Shown one piece after another: positions 1 to 12,011 of a stretch of 64,000 nt of DNA (positions within the stretch are counted from its first letter, which is position 1; each line of letters begins with the position of its first letter). The notes beneath the pieces were generated by a model, which saw only the letters and a list, made by a program, of their open reading frames with translations, was not told the origin of the DNA and made no database searches. Source of the DNA: Spongilla lacustris (taxonomy: Eukaryota > Porifera > Demospongiae > Spongillida > Spongillidae). Location of the stretch: assembly GCA_949361645.1 (NCBI GenBank), contig OX442417.1:12957150-13021149 (forward strand), given 5' to 3'. The translations under genes and the position numbers were made by a program.

Positions 1-100
1 AATATATTAGTGTGACGCTTCTGACAGAGAACTACAGGCCAGGTGGCCGGTAAGCTTTCTAGATACAAAAAATCTTACTGGCTACCAGCTTAGTATACAA
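1..100 (-). promoter_or_regulatory. Inverted copy of the UBE2D-like gene 5' flank
   Basis: The reverse complement of 1-60 matches the DNA just upstream of the UBE2D-type first exon at 46452 (sharing CTTACCGGCCACC, CCTGTAGTTCTCTGTC and GTCACACTAATATATT). The match runs off the left edge of the window, so another UBE2D copy probably starts just outside it on the minus strand. Bases 60-100 also match 35783-35816 in inverted orientation. Confidence 0.55.
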
Positions 101-2059
101 CTAATAATACGGTTATTAATAGTAGCTTTTCCCAAGATTTTAATTTCCTGTCAAATTCCCCACACGCGTACATATACATATATGGAGCAAAGATTTGAGT
201 CATTGAATGAATGCCCACCTATGCGTAGTGGGAAGGGCGTTGATAGGTGCATACGTACTGAGATATTTGAACACTAACTTACCGGCAGCTATGTTCTATT
301 AATAGATCGCTCCGTGTATTCATAATTACATATAGCCCTATACAGATCGGCCTCTTTTAAAAACCTGCTGGGGCTATACCTCTGACAATGCGACAACACA
401 CATCACGTGATGTATAGAACACCACATGATCAGTGTGCCATATCACGTGATTTATAGAACATCACATGATCAGTGCATCACATCGCTGGATTTGCAGAAC
501 ATCACATGATTAGTGCACCACATCACATGATCGGTGGATCATATTCCATTAGTATATCATATGAGTAGAACACACCACATAGTACTCACTATGATCAGTC
601 ATGAATACATCATGACATCACCCCATGATCAGTACATCACATGATTAGTGTAGCAGTCTGCAAGGTCAGCTATTTCTGAGCCAAAGTATTCTTTATCAGC
701 ACATCTCCCAGTAATATATGGTGTGAGATTTAAAAGCAGATTTTTTGTCTTGTTGCAAGAATAGCTAGTGCGCGGACTTCGATTCTATTAGATGTGCGGA
801 TGCGCATATGCATCACCTAACCCGATAATTATCCATCTCTATTGTTGTGGTTTGTTAAGAAAAAAAGTACGTAGTTATAGCAAAGTTATGTAGTGTGAAC
901 ATCTCGCATTGCATGCGTGCCAAGTGCATACGATAATAGGCTAAATATAGGACTATTTCATTTTCCACCCTGCTTTTTACATTACATATCACCAATGTTC
1001 TGATAGAGATCTACAGCTAGAATATTTATCTACTTGTTTCATTGCTTTTTATTCAACAGTCATGTTTGTTTGCACAGACACAAAATTGTACCTAAGTTGG
1101 TCCAGAAAGGTGGGGGTGGGGATGGGGGTGGAGGGTGGTAGTGGTGGAGGTAGAGTAGGGGTTTTGATATAATTATTTAACTGCTTAGGATAATACTAAT
1201 TGAATTCAGTGTTAGTATTTGCCTAAGTACTGTAACGTATGTCAGTTCAATTAAATGGTAAATAAATTAACTTTAATCCTGAGTTATAGTGATTTAAAAG
1301 TGTTGCATTTATTAATTTGTGGACACCCAAGCACCCACACTGCAAGCTGACTAGGTTTTATGTGCGTTTTTACCAAAGTTACATGCATATGTTTACCATA
1401 TAGTCAGCTTTCAGTGCCATTATAATGACTGTAGACAATGCACCATTTGATTAGGTATATTGAGCTAAGCTTCCATGCAGGGTGGGGCACATCCTACACC
1501 CTCACCCACCCCCCTTTGATTATCAAAATATTCAAAACCCTCAATTATTATAATTATTCTAGATTAAGGTTAGAGTTAATTGATTTTAATAACCGTTAAT
1601 AAGTACCGAATATGCAGTGGAACAGCATTGATTTCAAGTTACTGATGTAGTGAGTTATTAAAACCAAAGTTATAAAGGTTGAAGCTGCAGCTGCTAAGGT
1701 GTAACTAATTAGTCAATTATTTAATGAAGTAAGTTATTTGGTTTTGAATTATGCTACAGTTTAGTAACGAGTTATTAAAACTCAAAGTTCATTAAAATAG
1801 TAGTGAACTTTTAGCGGCATTTTCAAGTTTGATTATATTAACTAGTAAAACTCCAAATAAATTTCATGCTTTTTCAAATAAATTTTATCTTATAAATCAC
1901 GCAATTAATAAAAAAAAAGTTGTCGTACATTGTTAATTGTTTATATTTTGAATTATTAAAAGGTAATCGAATTTAATGATGCGCTTCGTATTTGCCTACC
2001 TTAGTCACTGTCATTCATAAATTCATTGAGTTATAATTAGGGTTTATATCCGTCGGCAA
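101..2059. other. Non-coding DNA, no gene seen
   Basis: AT-rich DNA with no open frame that looks coding. The only structure noticed is the 40-bp tandem repeat near 400-540 and a G-rich stretch near 1108-1160. Confidence 0.6.
398..540. repeat. 40-bp tandem repeat, about 3.5 copies
   Basis: The phrase GAACAxCACATGATxAGTG recurs at 417, 457 and 497, giving a 40-bp period. Each unit also carries the palindrome CATCACGTGATG or a decayed form. Confidence 0.75.
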
Positions 2060-2665
2060 TATTACTATCCGGATTCCGGATTCCGCTTTACCGGAATCCG
2101 GATAATCCGGATTTATCCGGATAATTCAATTCATACTGTATGTACTAATGAATTTTATTACACCATAGCATAAATGGATTGCGGCGAATGCTGTTCCACC
2201 ACTTCGCACTCCTTTTGGCTTCAAAAGTGTAATGATCAGTTTCAACAACCCCTCCATCAATCAATACAGTATATTCGCTGACTAGAACATTAATTTTTCT
2301 TGTCAGCTCCATGTATTGTTACACTTACCGAGGCGCACAGTTAACCACTTCTCTCTTAGGATCAATCCCTATTTACTGCCCCCTAGATCCCGTTACTAGG
2401 CGGCAAATTAATTAAAGTCCTATTAACAAGTCGTTACTTGATTTACATCATCGTCAGTGCCATTAGCAAAGTACGAAATCACCAGTCTTGAACCCACTTA
2501 TCACCCGCCATTTTGGTTTTAACGTAGAAATACTATGGTTTTAATGGTTATCAATTATCCGGATAATCTGGATTTGAAATTATCGGATACCGGATTCCGG
2601 ATTGTGTGAAAAAAAGTCGGAATCCAAATAATCCGTACTTTTACAACTATCCGGATACAAAACCT
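2060..2665. mobile_element. Candidate MITE with ATCCGGAT subterminal clusters
   Basis: Clusters of ATCCGGATAATCCGG-type motifs in both orientations lie at 2070-2130 and again at 2550-2655, around about 420 bases without them. Inverted clusters of short sites at both ends are typical of non-autonomous DNA transposons. No clean TSD was found, so the limits are approximate. Confidence 0.4.
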
Positions 2666-2895
2666 AGTAATAATCCCATTAAGGAACTATATATAAGCGT
2701 TGCGTTCATTTGTGAACATCCGGTACTATACATGTATATGTACGATGCTGCATGCAATACGATGATGTTCGCAGGCTTTTTTAAAATAATAATAATGACG
2801 TAGACGCGAGTTCTGTATGAACAAATATAGCTCTATATCTCACGTAACGATTACGTAATCAGTTACAATGCTTTATTTATACACTAGACTTAGCC

Positions 2896-3282
2896 CGTGA
2901 AAAATCACGGAACTGATTTTATAAAAGTCAATGTTTTTTACATACAGTAATCTACCATGGTCCCACCTATTGTAATATACGGTTACTACGCAACGTATTA
3001 AATAGCGCGCAATGAAATACTTCCAGTCTGTAACGATAATTATAAATATGAACACCGGTCAATTGCCATTGGTCGATAAGTAGCGTTACCCAGTCAAAAA
3101 TCACGGAAGTGATTCTATAAGAAGTGCAGAATGTTTTTTTTTTTTTTTTACATACAGTAATCTACCACCTGTTGTAATATACGGTTACTACGCAAGCTTT
3201 ATAATAGCCCGCGCACGCAATAATAGTACTACTTCCGGTCTGTACGACAAGAATGAGCACCGGTCAATTGCCATTGGTCGTT
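2896..3282. repeat. Tandem duplication of a ~190-bp unit
   Basis: Unit 1 (about 2896-3080) and unit 2 (about 3093-3282) both run from AAAATCACGGAA through ACATACAGTAATCTACCA and AATATACGGTTACTACGCAA to CACCGGTCAATTGCCATTGG. They differ by scattered substitutions and a T-run in unit 2. Confidence 0.8.
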
Positions 3283-3395
3283 GCTATATACTTTTGTGTG
3301 GGAGTGGTCGTTTCTATTGGTTGCTAGGTACGCGTTGCTAGTTATGTTCAAACCCACAATTGTAGACGCTAGGCGGAGTTTATAAATAGGTGGTT

Positions 3396-3456
3396 ACGCG
3401 GACGTACGGACGTACGGACGGCGTACGGACGGACGTACGGATGGACGTACGGACGT
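3396..3456. repeat. CGGACGTA minisatellite
   Basis: Short irregular tandem copies of GGACGTAC/GGACGG. No coding meaning is inferred. Confidence 0.8.
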
Positions 3457-3489
3457 TGGAAATTATAGTATTAGATTGCATGTGTATAC

Positions 3490-3700
3490 GGTATCTAATA
3501 ACAGCAGGTAATTCTAAAACGTCCCATTGGTATAACTGCGTGCCGCTCTTTAAAACCGTTCCTACTATGGAGTTTAGGAACGAGAACAGTAGGAACCTTT
3601 TGTTCTTTTAAAGCAAACGGTTTGGCGACTTGAACAAAACATAAAAATAAATGATATCGTCTTTCCATTCCGGTTCGATAGCAATAAAGGAACCAAACTA
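3490..3700 (+). repeat. Dispersed repeat, copy 1
   Basis: Shares a long diverged match with 37990-38215 in the same orientation: ATTGGTATAA, GCTCTTTAAAAC, TTCCTACT, TTGAACAAAACAT and GGTTCGATAGCAA occur in order in both. No ends were found, so the repeat class is unknown. Confidence 0.65.
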
Positions 3701-3950
3701 TATTTTCTTGGTACGTGACGTAACGTGAGTTATACCTTCGACTTCATGATACGTTCGCGCGCTCACTGACATGGTCGAGGGTCGGTACATGTACCGGTCT
3801 TCGCGACAAAACTCAGGACTGAATAACAAAGGCCCTGTATGCACGCGAGTTCATGGATAGTGGTGAGAAACAGTTTTCATATAAGTGGTGATATAATTTA
3901 TTAGCTGGTGCTCCTTGTTAGGCCTAATAGAAATCATCCAAGAGTATGTA

Positions 3951-4650
3951 CAGGGCCGTAGCAGCCACTCCGGCCGGTCAGGCCATGGCCGGACCGTTTT
4001 TTACCCGAACGAAAAATTATTAATCGTTAATTTATTAATCTTTTGCATAACTCTTAACCTGGCCGCGTACGCGTACCAGCTATAGTTGCGTCAATCAGTG
4101 TACACTGTAGTACTATAACTACACATTAATTGATGCATATGCGCATATATATATCATGGTGTTAATGGCTAATGCGTGCGGGTGTTCCATGATATACTTA
4201 CAGGAAACTATGAAGCCGGTGTGAAATTTGTGAATCTTTGTTTTGTAATTGTATGTAAACTGTTCTGCTTTAGACTTTACCTGATTTTTGTTAGCCCTGC
4301 TATACCAAAGCTATTAGTGAGCGCATGCATGCAGTGCTTCAGATCAGAGAAGAGTGAAAGCATACCGCCTTATTTCGTTCAAGTATGTCACAAATGCAAT
4401 AACCTAAAGAGAGAAGTGATGCTCTATCCCTTGTTTCATGCGTCAACGAGTTCGTCAGTGGCATTTACTGCATATAGTTCTCGCATTTACACACTGATCA
4501 GATCTGTTTTCATCGATTCGCAATTGCATATTTGCACCAAATCGCACAAAACAAAACCAAAAAAAAAAAAGCTGGGGCTCCGCCCCAGACCCCGCCTCTA
4601 CTTACGTATGCATTAGCCGGACCACTTTTTCTTTCGTTCCTACGGCCCTG
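3951..4650. mobile_element. hAT-like non-autonomous element, 700 bp
   Basis: Begins CAGGGCCGTAG and ends CTACGGCCCTG, an 11-bp terminal inverted repeat, with a second inverted block containing GGCCGGACC inside. The flanks are AGTATGTA and ATTATGTA, an 8-bp TSD matching at 7 of 8 positions. CAGGG ends and 8-bp TSDs are typical of hAT transposons. An inverted, truncated relative lies at 58851-59601. The 146-codon open frame from 4176 is not conserved in that copy, so I do not call it a gene. Confidence 0.75.
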
Positions 4651-7099
4651 ATTATGTATTTATAAATCCTGGAGTGTTTCCTATTTGTTTCGAAAGAGCA
4701 TTACAACATCTGTTACTGCTACGTATGATGCTGGTGGGACCTTGTCTCGAGGTACTGACTGTTGGAATTTCCAGGGTCAGATTATAACTTGCAATTGCAA
4801 GTGCTGCCTGCAGCAGAGGCAATTCAATCTGTCATTCTTTGTCTGTAGCACTTTTGGGCACACCAAATCATGCTTAAATGATAATGCCCAAGGTGTTACC
4901 AACATCAGTATGCATCTGTGTGTGTACTTGGATCATATATAGATACAGGCTATATCTTCCTGTTGCCCCATGAACAGTTGTCCAGCACCACCTGTGTTGA
5001 CCAGAGCATTGTCCGGCACCTGTACAGTCAGAATCGCTTCAAAAGTCCGTAATGCTCGTAGGTGTGAGAGTAATATTAGATAACAGTATAAATGCTATAT
5101 GTAAGGCATACTCTGAAACCTTTTCAAGTTGATAAGTTGTAGCTAATTTTATTGTTGAATTTATTGCCTTATGTTGGATTTGTAGGATGTCTTTTTCCCC
5201 CTAGCCTGTTTTCTTGTACTAAGTACTGGTGGTCATTCGATAATGGTTATATCCACAATATGGTAGTCAATTTCCAAGATCCCTCTGGCTGCAAGCATGA
5301 ACCTTGGCATGATATCAAGGTGGCAAGTTTATATAATTCTGTGTCTCACAGCTATTCTGTGTTCCTTAGCAGGCTCTGCACGGGATGAAGATTGTTGTTG
5401 TGTGTGGATATTTGGTGTCAGTTTTACATTCAATTTGGGGAAGGGAGGGGAGAAGTTAATGCTTGCATGGCATTAGATTGATTATTAGTAAGGTAGAGAG
5501 GTGGTGTGATAATAAATCAGTAGTTATAGCCTATAGCAAACAGAAATGTAGACACTTGAAGGCTTTAGTGAGCAAAGTGATCAATGTTGCAATGAAGAAC
5601 TAGTCCAATGAAAAATGATGTCTGTATAGTCGGATATGATTTAAAAAAACTGGGACAAATGTGCATATGAAATTGTTTTAGAGCGTGGAGTGAAGGCTAG
5701 CTAAAGGTGTCATCTCAGCCAGCCACCTAATTATATACACCACAGGCATTTGTGCATTTAAAATGCATATGCCAGCAACAGGAGACTTAAACACAATTGC
5801 TCTGTGTTCTTATATGTGCAATTGGCTTGCTTGGTTGTCACAAAACTGCATGAATCGAAACTGCGCATCAATAATGGCTTATGTAAGCGTATGCCACGTT
5901 GTAGCATTGTGTTAAAAATGATGAGATTCCTATTTAGCGCATGCAGTGCTGTTATAAATCATACCTTTGATAACCTAATAGCTTTCGTAGTGAAGGATCA
6001 GAAACTGCTTACAAGGTTCCTATACGACTTACCGTACACACGGTACAGTCGCACAGAGCCTTCAAGCCGTCTATGAACTATAACCAACTTTCAACCTGCG
6101 CTAACAATATAATAGTGGTTGTATATCAGTAGGCTGAAAACTAACCTATACGGACACTTCTTATACCAGTAATGCACGCTGTCAGTGCTCGAAAAGGCTC
6201 AAAAAGCTAGGATAGATGTACGCCCACGCACCGAAACGCGTAATAATGGTCACGTGAGAGGTTTCCAATCCATGTATCGAATATCTATGACCAAATTCGA
6301 GGGGGAGGGGGCAAACACAATCCCAAAAAATTTTAAAATCAAGGGCCAGGCCCCCCCCCCCCCAACATATCCGCCTTCGAACACACCCATTTTGACCACG
6401 CCCCTTAAAATCATTATGTAATTTACAATTGATCACACCTACAATGAAGATAATATTACAAATAGACCCGGAATGCAATTATTCTTAATTGCGTCACTTC
6501 CGGAGTTCAGGTTGTTGCGACCAAGCCTCTGTCACAACAGCACTCACAGACGCAGACATCCCAGGTGCGTTTCTCGAGGAGCCACTAGAAATCCGTAGTA
6601 CGGCAGCGCTCCTAAGGTGGCTATTTTGCCACGGGATAAAAATGCAATCGGCTAGCCGAAAGCAAAGCCTAATAGATAGGTCAGTGTTGCGAAGACATTT
6701 ATGTACTGTGTCGATATCAGCCTTGCTAGTCTCGTTCCCAGACCTTTATCACGCAATGTTTATCGCAATTTGTACTTTGTATAAACAAGCTCGTACTTGT
6801 ATAAGTCTGGTGTTTCGAATGCTAAACCTTAGAATTCGTGCGCTTATACGCAACGTTACCCTCCTACTTCTTACAGTACATAGATACACCCTTGTTGTCC
6901 ACCTTGCGAGTCATTTTACACATGACACATTACATCACCAACAGGAAGAACTCCGGACGTGACGTAAAATTAGCAAATTGCATTCCTTACGCCGTTAAAG
7001 GGAAGGGTCTATTGCAAGCAGGCTTCGTTGCAGATCGCTGTTGTAGATGTTGTCATTTCGTCGCTTGCAGCTGGAGACGCTGCATGTTTCACTTGTACC
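4651..7099. other. Intergenic DNA, no gene seen
   Basis: Several short open frames exist but none resembles a protein or sits between believable splice sites. A C-run and GC-rich patch at 6350-6365 resembles the homopolymer-bearing repeats elsewhere in the window. Confidence 0.5.
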
Positions 7100-7104
7100 T
7101 TAGA

Positions 7105-7230
7105 CAGGGGCGGATTCAGAGGGGGGGTTGAGATGATTTCACAATCAATTTTAACCATATATGGACTCAACAACACCATATAAAATTGATCGTGAATATG
7201 ATCTCAACCCCCCCTCTAAATCCGCCCCTG
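7105..7230. mobile_element. 126-bp hairpin MITE, 5-bp TSD TTAGA
   Basis: Begins CAGGGGCGGATTCAGAGGGG and ends in its inverse; the arms pair over about 50 bases each. TTAGA precedes (7100-7104) and follows (7231-7235) exactly. The CAGGGGCGGAT end with a 5-bp TSD recurs at 42855-44825, so these are one family. hAT-related elements with 5-bp TSDs (hAT5-type) are the nearest known fit. Confidence 0.85.
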
Positions 7231-7699
7231 TTAGACTAAGAATATCAAGTAAGCACTTACTTTAATATCTATGACTCTCGTGCCATGACGTAATGTACAG
7301 GCCGTAGGCCTATCGAATATTACGTCATCCCTGCCCATCAATTAAGGTTTGCGGTACTCCAACAAGATTTTGAAGAACGACACGCATTATCGTTCATGAT
7401 TCGGTAAAATACTCGTTTAAACAATAGCAGGTGGGGCTTGCTCGCGTGAGGCGTGATCGTGAGTCAGTGTGACTGGGACCATTCTAGTGACGTGAGCTCA
7501 TGCATGTTACTTAGTACCAGGTGTATCCGTGGCTTAGTAGCGTTATTATCTTTACATTGCTTTGCGACGCTTCGATTGTTGCACTATTGAATTGATGTCA
7601 TCGCTCACAGCGGTATTCATAGGTCCAATGGGACACTCAAGCATGTGACCAAAATCAATGAATATTAAATTTGGTTGGCAAATTTATTGTCCTTGCCTA

Positions 7700-8008
7700 A
7701 GAAAAATTGCAAAGCGGCTGGGGCGGAGCCCCAGACCCCGATGGGGGAGCCCATACCCCCTGGCTGGGCGAGAGGGGCTACGCCCCCTCCTGCTTCCACC
7801 CCCACTCTTAATCAGTTCCACCATATTGCTTTCCCGAACCCCCCCGTCTCCCGACCAGCCTACGGGCCTGATGGTGAACGTTCTAGCCTTGGATTTTAAC
7901 ATTTTACATCTAAGAATCATCGAACCCTGACAACAGAAATGGATAAAAGGTAGAACTGGTTGGCCGTAGCAGACCGTGGCGTATGGTCGGGCTATGCCCA
8001 ACTACTGG
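7700..8008 (+). repeat. GC-rich dispersed repeat, copy A
   Basis: Contains the self-complementary GGGGCGGAGCCCC and GGGGCTACGCCCC. Bases 7871-8008 match 30216-30350 in inverted orientation, sharing GAACGTTCTAGCCTTGGATT, AAATGGATAAAAGGTAGAAC and GCAGACCGTGGCGTATGGTC. Confidence 0.7.
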
Positions 8009-8519
8009 TCGCAGTGGATGCCCATAGTACACTAGTCTCGTGCCCAGACCCTGATTCACACAGCTGCGGATGGATTTCATCACCGCTACGTGGATAGAGG
8101 TCTGCTATCCGGACTAATGTATGTGTTCTTAGACAAGACATGTCCAATAGCGCATTCCAAATAAAGCACACGATAGTATGAGGGAAACAAAACGGTCACA
8201 TCTCTATACATGTTCATATACAGATAGCGTTCTTATCTGCAGCACAGTTCATACATCAGTACAGGAGTGGAGTACCTGTATGAGGAGAGAGTAGGGAGGA
8301 GAGGGATTACTTCAAGGTATATGTACTCTCCAATAACAACCCTGCAACTAATCTCTGGGATGAGTTCGTGAGGTTATCAGCCAATAATGTATGCTCCTGG
8401 GACATAATGATAGATGTCATTAATATATTCCTACATGTAGTTTATGCACTGTTATCGAGTTATGTACTATATGGATCACTCGTGCATGAAGGTTAGGCAA
8501 ACGCTGGAGGGTGGTTGGG

Positions 8520-8620
8520 TTGGATAGTTCACATGAGGGGTGTGATCACATTGGATGGTTCACGTGAGGGGTGTGGCCACATTACTTATTGGATGGTTCA
8601 TGTTGGGGGTGTGCAGGACA
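8520..8620. repeat. ~38-bp tandem repeat, left block
   Basis: Imperfect copies of GGATGGTTCACGTGAGGGGTGTGG-type units. The same unit recurs at 9086-9262. Confidence 0.65.
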
Positions 8621-9085
8621 CCTTATAATCATGCACGGTCAATGGTCACCTTTGATAATTGGCAGAGCATACACGATTATTCCCGGCTGAATGTAAGCAA
8701 GCGTGCACATGAGTATCTGACGAGTTCAGCATTTAGTACTGTTGCGTGTGGTCGATGGTCGATTTGCGCTGCGCAAACCATGGATATATTGTCTGCGCAA
8801 CAAGCGATTGCTAGCAGAAGAGCTTGCGTGATCAATTGACTATGAGCAAACAGCAATGCATACATGACAGCTTTGCATTTATGTTGTCAGCTATATGCGT
8901 TTTGTGCTTGTACAGATCCACTATCTAAAGCCTGGGAAGCAGCTTCAAATTATATAGTGGTACTGTAATGTCTGGTCAATATCAGCCATTAACAGGGCAA
9001 AACAGCACATGTCCAGACATATTTTGTCTGGACACCCTGATCAGGTTATTATTAACTTTGATCAAAGTACATATAAGTCCTGTGT

Positions 9086-9262
9086 GTGGTCACATTACAC
9101 ATTGGATGGTTCAGGTGAGGGGTGTGGTCACACAACACATTGGATGATTCAACACATGGGATGGTTCATGTGAGGGTGTGGTCACACAACACATTGGATG
9201 GTTCACGTGAGGGGTGTGGCCACACAACACATTGGATGGTTCCACGCGAGGGGTGCGGTCAC
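9086..9262. repeat. ~38-bp tandem repeat, right block
   Basis: About five imperfect copies of a unit containing TTGGATGGTTCACGTGAGGG followed by GTGTGGTCACACAACACA. It directly abuts the donor side of the saposin exon at 9268. Confidence 0.75.
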
Positions 9263-9267
9263 ATTAC

Positions 9268-9394
9268 CAGTATGTGTGGTGGTGGACTTGGACTGGGCAC
9301 ACACACCAAGACGTGTGCACAACTTCTTGGGATCAGTGTCTTCAAGAACCAACTTGATGATCTGAGGAGTGTACTCTGCCACCATGCTGTCACA
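9268..9394 (-). CDS. Saposin-B-type domain, second-half exon
   Basis: On the minus strand a TTATCTTGTAG acceptor is followed by an exon that opens CDSMVAEYTPQIIKLVLED and continues DPKKLCTRLGVC, then a GTAATG donor. Saposin B domains have this pattern in their second half: Cys, a YxPxII helix, then LxPxxxCxxLxxC. Such domains are lysosomal or secreted lipid-binding modules held by three disulfides. The exon joins in phase with the one at 10213, giving ...TSY|CDS.... Later exons would lie at lower coordinates, but I do not see them. A tandem repeat abuts the donor. Prosaposin-like or another saposin-repeat protein both fit. Confidence 0.7.
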
Positions 9395-9929
9395 CTACAA
9401 GATAACAATGGCGGGAATCAGGTGCTGGCACCATCATCACATACTAAACAAAAAACCAAAAAAACAAAACACCCTCCCTTCTCCATACACATGTACATTG
9501 TACGCTGGGGTAGTGCACATGTAGTATGATATTGTCTGCATGGGGGTTCCCCCCCAAACCCCATCCCAAGATGTTATTCTGATGTTATTCATAAAACTTT
9601 AAAATGACACTCTTTCTTAGGACACATGCAACTAGAAATCATGGCATCAATATGTTATTGTGTACAGTAAATACAAGCCACCCTGAAGTAAGCACTGGGG
9701 ATCTGGGAGAGACATTTCTAGTTTGCAACTTATTTGAAACACACTTCTGCCAGTGTGATGACATCATAGACATATTTTTTCATTGTAAGGGGTGGGGCCA
9801 GGGTACAGCTACAAAAGTTAAAATCCTTTTTTTTTTTTAAATACAGAGTTTGCAACACACTACAAGGCACTAACAAGTGTTTAACCACTCCTATGTGGGA
9901 GGTTAGCTATTTTCAATCGGTGTGTGGTA

Positions 9930-10205
9930 AAGATGGGGGGGGGGGGGGGGGGGGGGGGAGGGGGACCTTCCTCTGACATGAAGCATTCCTCTAGCTATTA
10001 CCATGGGAACACACACATACATGTAGAAGAAAGCACACACACATACACAACTAGAAGACAGCTTTTCATATTTCTAAAAGTAATATGGCTTGACGAGATA
10101 CATGTACATATTACATTCCCACTGCATATATATCTTTCTCACAACAGACACACACACAGACACACACACAGACACACACACACACACACACACACAACAC
10201 ACACG
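9930..10205. repeat. Poly-G run and CA microsatellite
   Basis: A run of about 27 G, interrupted near its end, lies at 9933-9960. An impure (CA)n tract lies at 10147-10203, just before the saposin splice donor at 10212. Confidence 0.9.
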
Positions 10206-10212
10206 CACTTAC

Positions 10213-10306
10213 ATATGATGTCAAAGTCTTTGGAATCAGGCTGCAGACTTTGTCCAGAGCTGCTTGTATTTCAGCCTGTGAAGTGATTCGTGAAGTGACC
10301 CAGCAC
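10213..10306 (-). CDS. Saposin-B-type domain, first-half exon (runs into gap)
   Basis: Minus-strand exon whose visible part ends AEIQAALDKVCSLIPKTLTSY with a strong GTAAGT donor at 10212. Saposin domains have a first half of this form: a helix, LxxxCxxxP, then a helix leading to the central Cys. The junction to the exon at 9268-9394 is phase 0 and supplies that Cys, so together they make most of one domain. The upstream part of the exon lies in the 200-base gap, and beyond the gap begins a 58-bp satellite array. The gene may therefore be broken there, or its 5' part may lie across the array. Confidence 0.62.
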
Positions 10307-10506
10307 NNNNNNNNNNNNNNNNNNNNNNNNNNNNNNNNNNNNNNNNNNNNNNNNNNNNNNNNNNNNNNNNNNNNNNNNNNNNNNNNNNNNNNNNNNNNNN
10401 NNNNNNNNNNNNNNNNNNNNNNNNNNNNNNNNNNNNNNNNNNNNNNNNNNNNNNNNNNNNNNNNNNNNNNNNNNNNNNNNNNNNNNNNNNNNNNNNNNNN
10501 NNNNNN
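10307..10506. other. Assembly gap of 200 N
   Basis: Exactly 200 N, likely a fixed-size placeholder. It falls at the edge of a satellite array, where assemblers commonly fail, so the true distance and array length are unknown. Confidence 0.95.
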
Positions 10507-10918
10507 GAGTCTGTTGTGGTGACATGTACCCAGTGTACCAGTGTCACTATTTACACCGTGCACAGAGTCTGTTGTGGTGACATGTACCCAGTGTACCAGT
10601 GTCACTATTTACACCGTGCACAGAGTCTGTTGTGGTGACATGTACCCAGTGTACCAGTGTCACTATTTACACCGTGCACAGAGTCTGTTGTGGTGACATG
10701 TACCCAGTGTACCAGTGTCACTATTTACACCGTGCATAGAGTCTGTTGTGGTGACATGTACCCAGTGTACCAGTGTCACTATTTACACCGTGCACAGAGT
10801 CTGTTGTGGTGACATGTACCCAGTGTACCAGTGTCACTATTTACACCGTGCATAGAGTCTGTTGTGGTGACATGTACCCAGTGTACCAGTGTCACTATTT
10901 ACACCGTGCACAGAGTCT
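10507..10918 (+). repeat. 58-bp satellite array 1, about 7 copies
   Basis: Near-identical head-to-tail 58-bp units, each containing GAGTCTGTTGTGGTGACATG, TACCCAGTGTACCAGTGTCA and CTATTTACACCGTGCACA. The left end is in the gap. The same unit makes the much larger array 2 in the opposite orientation. Confidence 0.95.
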
Positions 10919-10954
10919 GGTGTTTTTGTTTTATGGTATACATGTACATGTTGA

Positions 10955-11048
10955 TTCTGTAAAAAAGGTTCTTCTAAGAACTCGCCACATAGTTGTGTGG
11001 CATTTTACAATTACAAATGATGTCACCTTTATTCTGCACTACAAATGA
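10955..11048. repeat. Array-flanking segment, inverted copy of 14447-14560
   Basis: Contains AAGGTTCTTCTAAGAACT and ATTACAAATGATGTCACCTT, which reappear in inverted order beside array 2 at 14447-14560. The inverted relation of the arrays therefore extends into unique-looking flank. Confidence 0.75.
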
Positions 11049-11754
11049 ACAGAATGTATACATGTAAATGGATTTGGGTAATGTGTTTGTAGACCACTGT
11101 ATAAAAGTGTATAGGATGCTTAGGATTACCTACATGTAGGACATGCATTGTTGTTTTTTTTAAATGCATGAGATGGTATGAATTTTGGATGATAACAATA
11201 GGGGGAGGTTGTTGTGGATAGATGTAGAGAAACCTAAGTTCTATGAATACTATAATATTGGACCATGTACATACATTGTTGGATGTTTAAAAGTGACTCT
11301 GATGAATTTTCCCAGCTTATGTGTACATGTACTTATCCTCCATGGAAAAGAATTGTCAAAATTGCTATTGCTGGGTGATATTATAGCAATAAGATATGAA
11401 ATGGCTGGATCAATAGTACATGTAGATGTGCAGATGTTTTTGTCACTGCTATGTATTTAAGGGTGTGTCTTCAATGTTCTGGAGCTGATCCAACCTTCTG
11501 GGTCCCCTCCTCCTTCGCCAACCTCTCCTTGGCTGCTCACCCCTTTGTGGCTGAGTCAAAGGCTCACTCCATGGTTGTTCCCATTCAGTCTGGCATCTCC
11601 ATGACTGAGCACTCTGGGGCTGACAGAGCCACCATGGTGGATATGTCCACCATGGTGGTGGCTGATAGTTACCTGCTGGCAACAAATTCACGTTAGAAAC
11701 ATAAATTGAGGATGTTGTGTACATGTATTACTTTGTGGTAGGAAAGAAGGTACA

Positions 11755-12000
11755 TGTAGGCCTGACGGCAGGGGAGGAGGTAGGCCTGACGGCAGGGGAA
11801 GAGGTAGGCCTGCAAGCAGGGGAGGAGGTAGGCTTGACGGCAGGGGAGGAGGTAGGCTTGACGGCAGGGGAGGAGGTAGGCTTGACGGCAGGGGAGGAGG
11901 TAGGCCTGACGGCAGGGGAGGAGGTAGGCCTGACGGCAGGGGAGGAGGTAGGCTTGACGGCAGGGGAGGAGGTAGGCTTGACGGCAGGGGAGGAGCCTGG
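11755..12000. repeat. 24-bp minisatellite, about 10 copies
   Basis: Units of GACGGCAGGGGAGGAGGTAG plus GCYT. The period is a multiple of three, so long frames stay open on both strands. On the minus strand one frame reads as SSPAVKPT repeats and another as PLPSSLPP repeats. No splice or start signal decides whether any is real. Confidence 0.9.
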
Positions 12001-12011
12001 ACCAGTGGCAA

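Noticed and set aside
4176..4616. 146-codon frame with ATG
   Set aside because: It lies inside a hAT-like element and is not preserved in the second copy at 58.9-59.6 kb.
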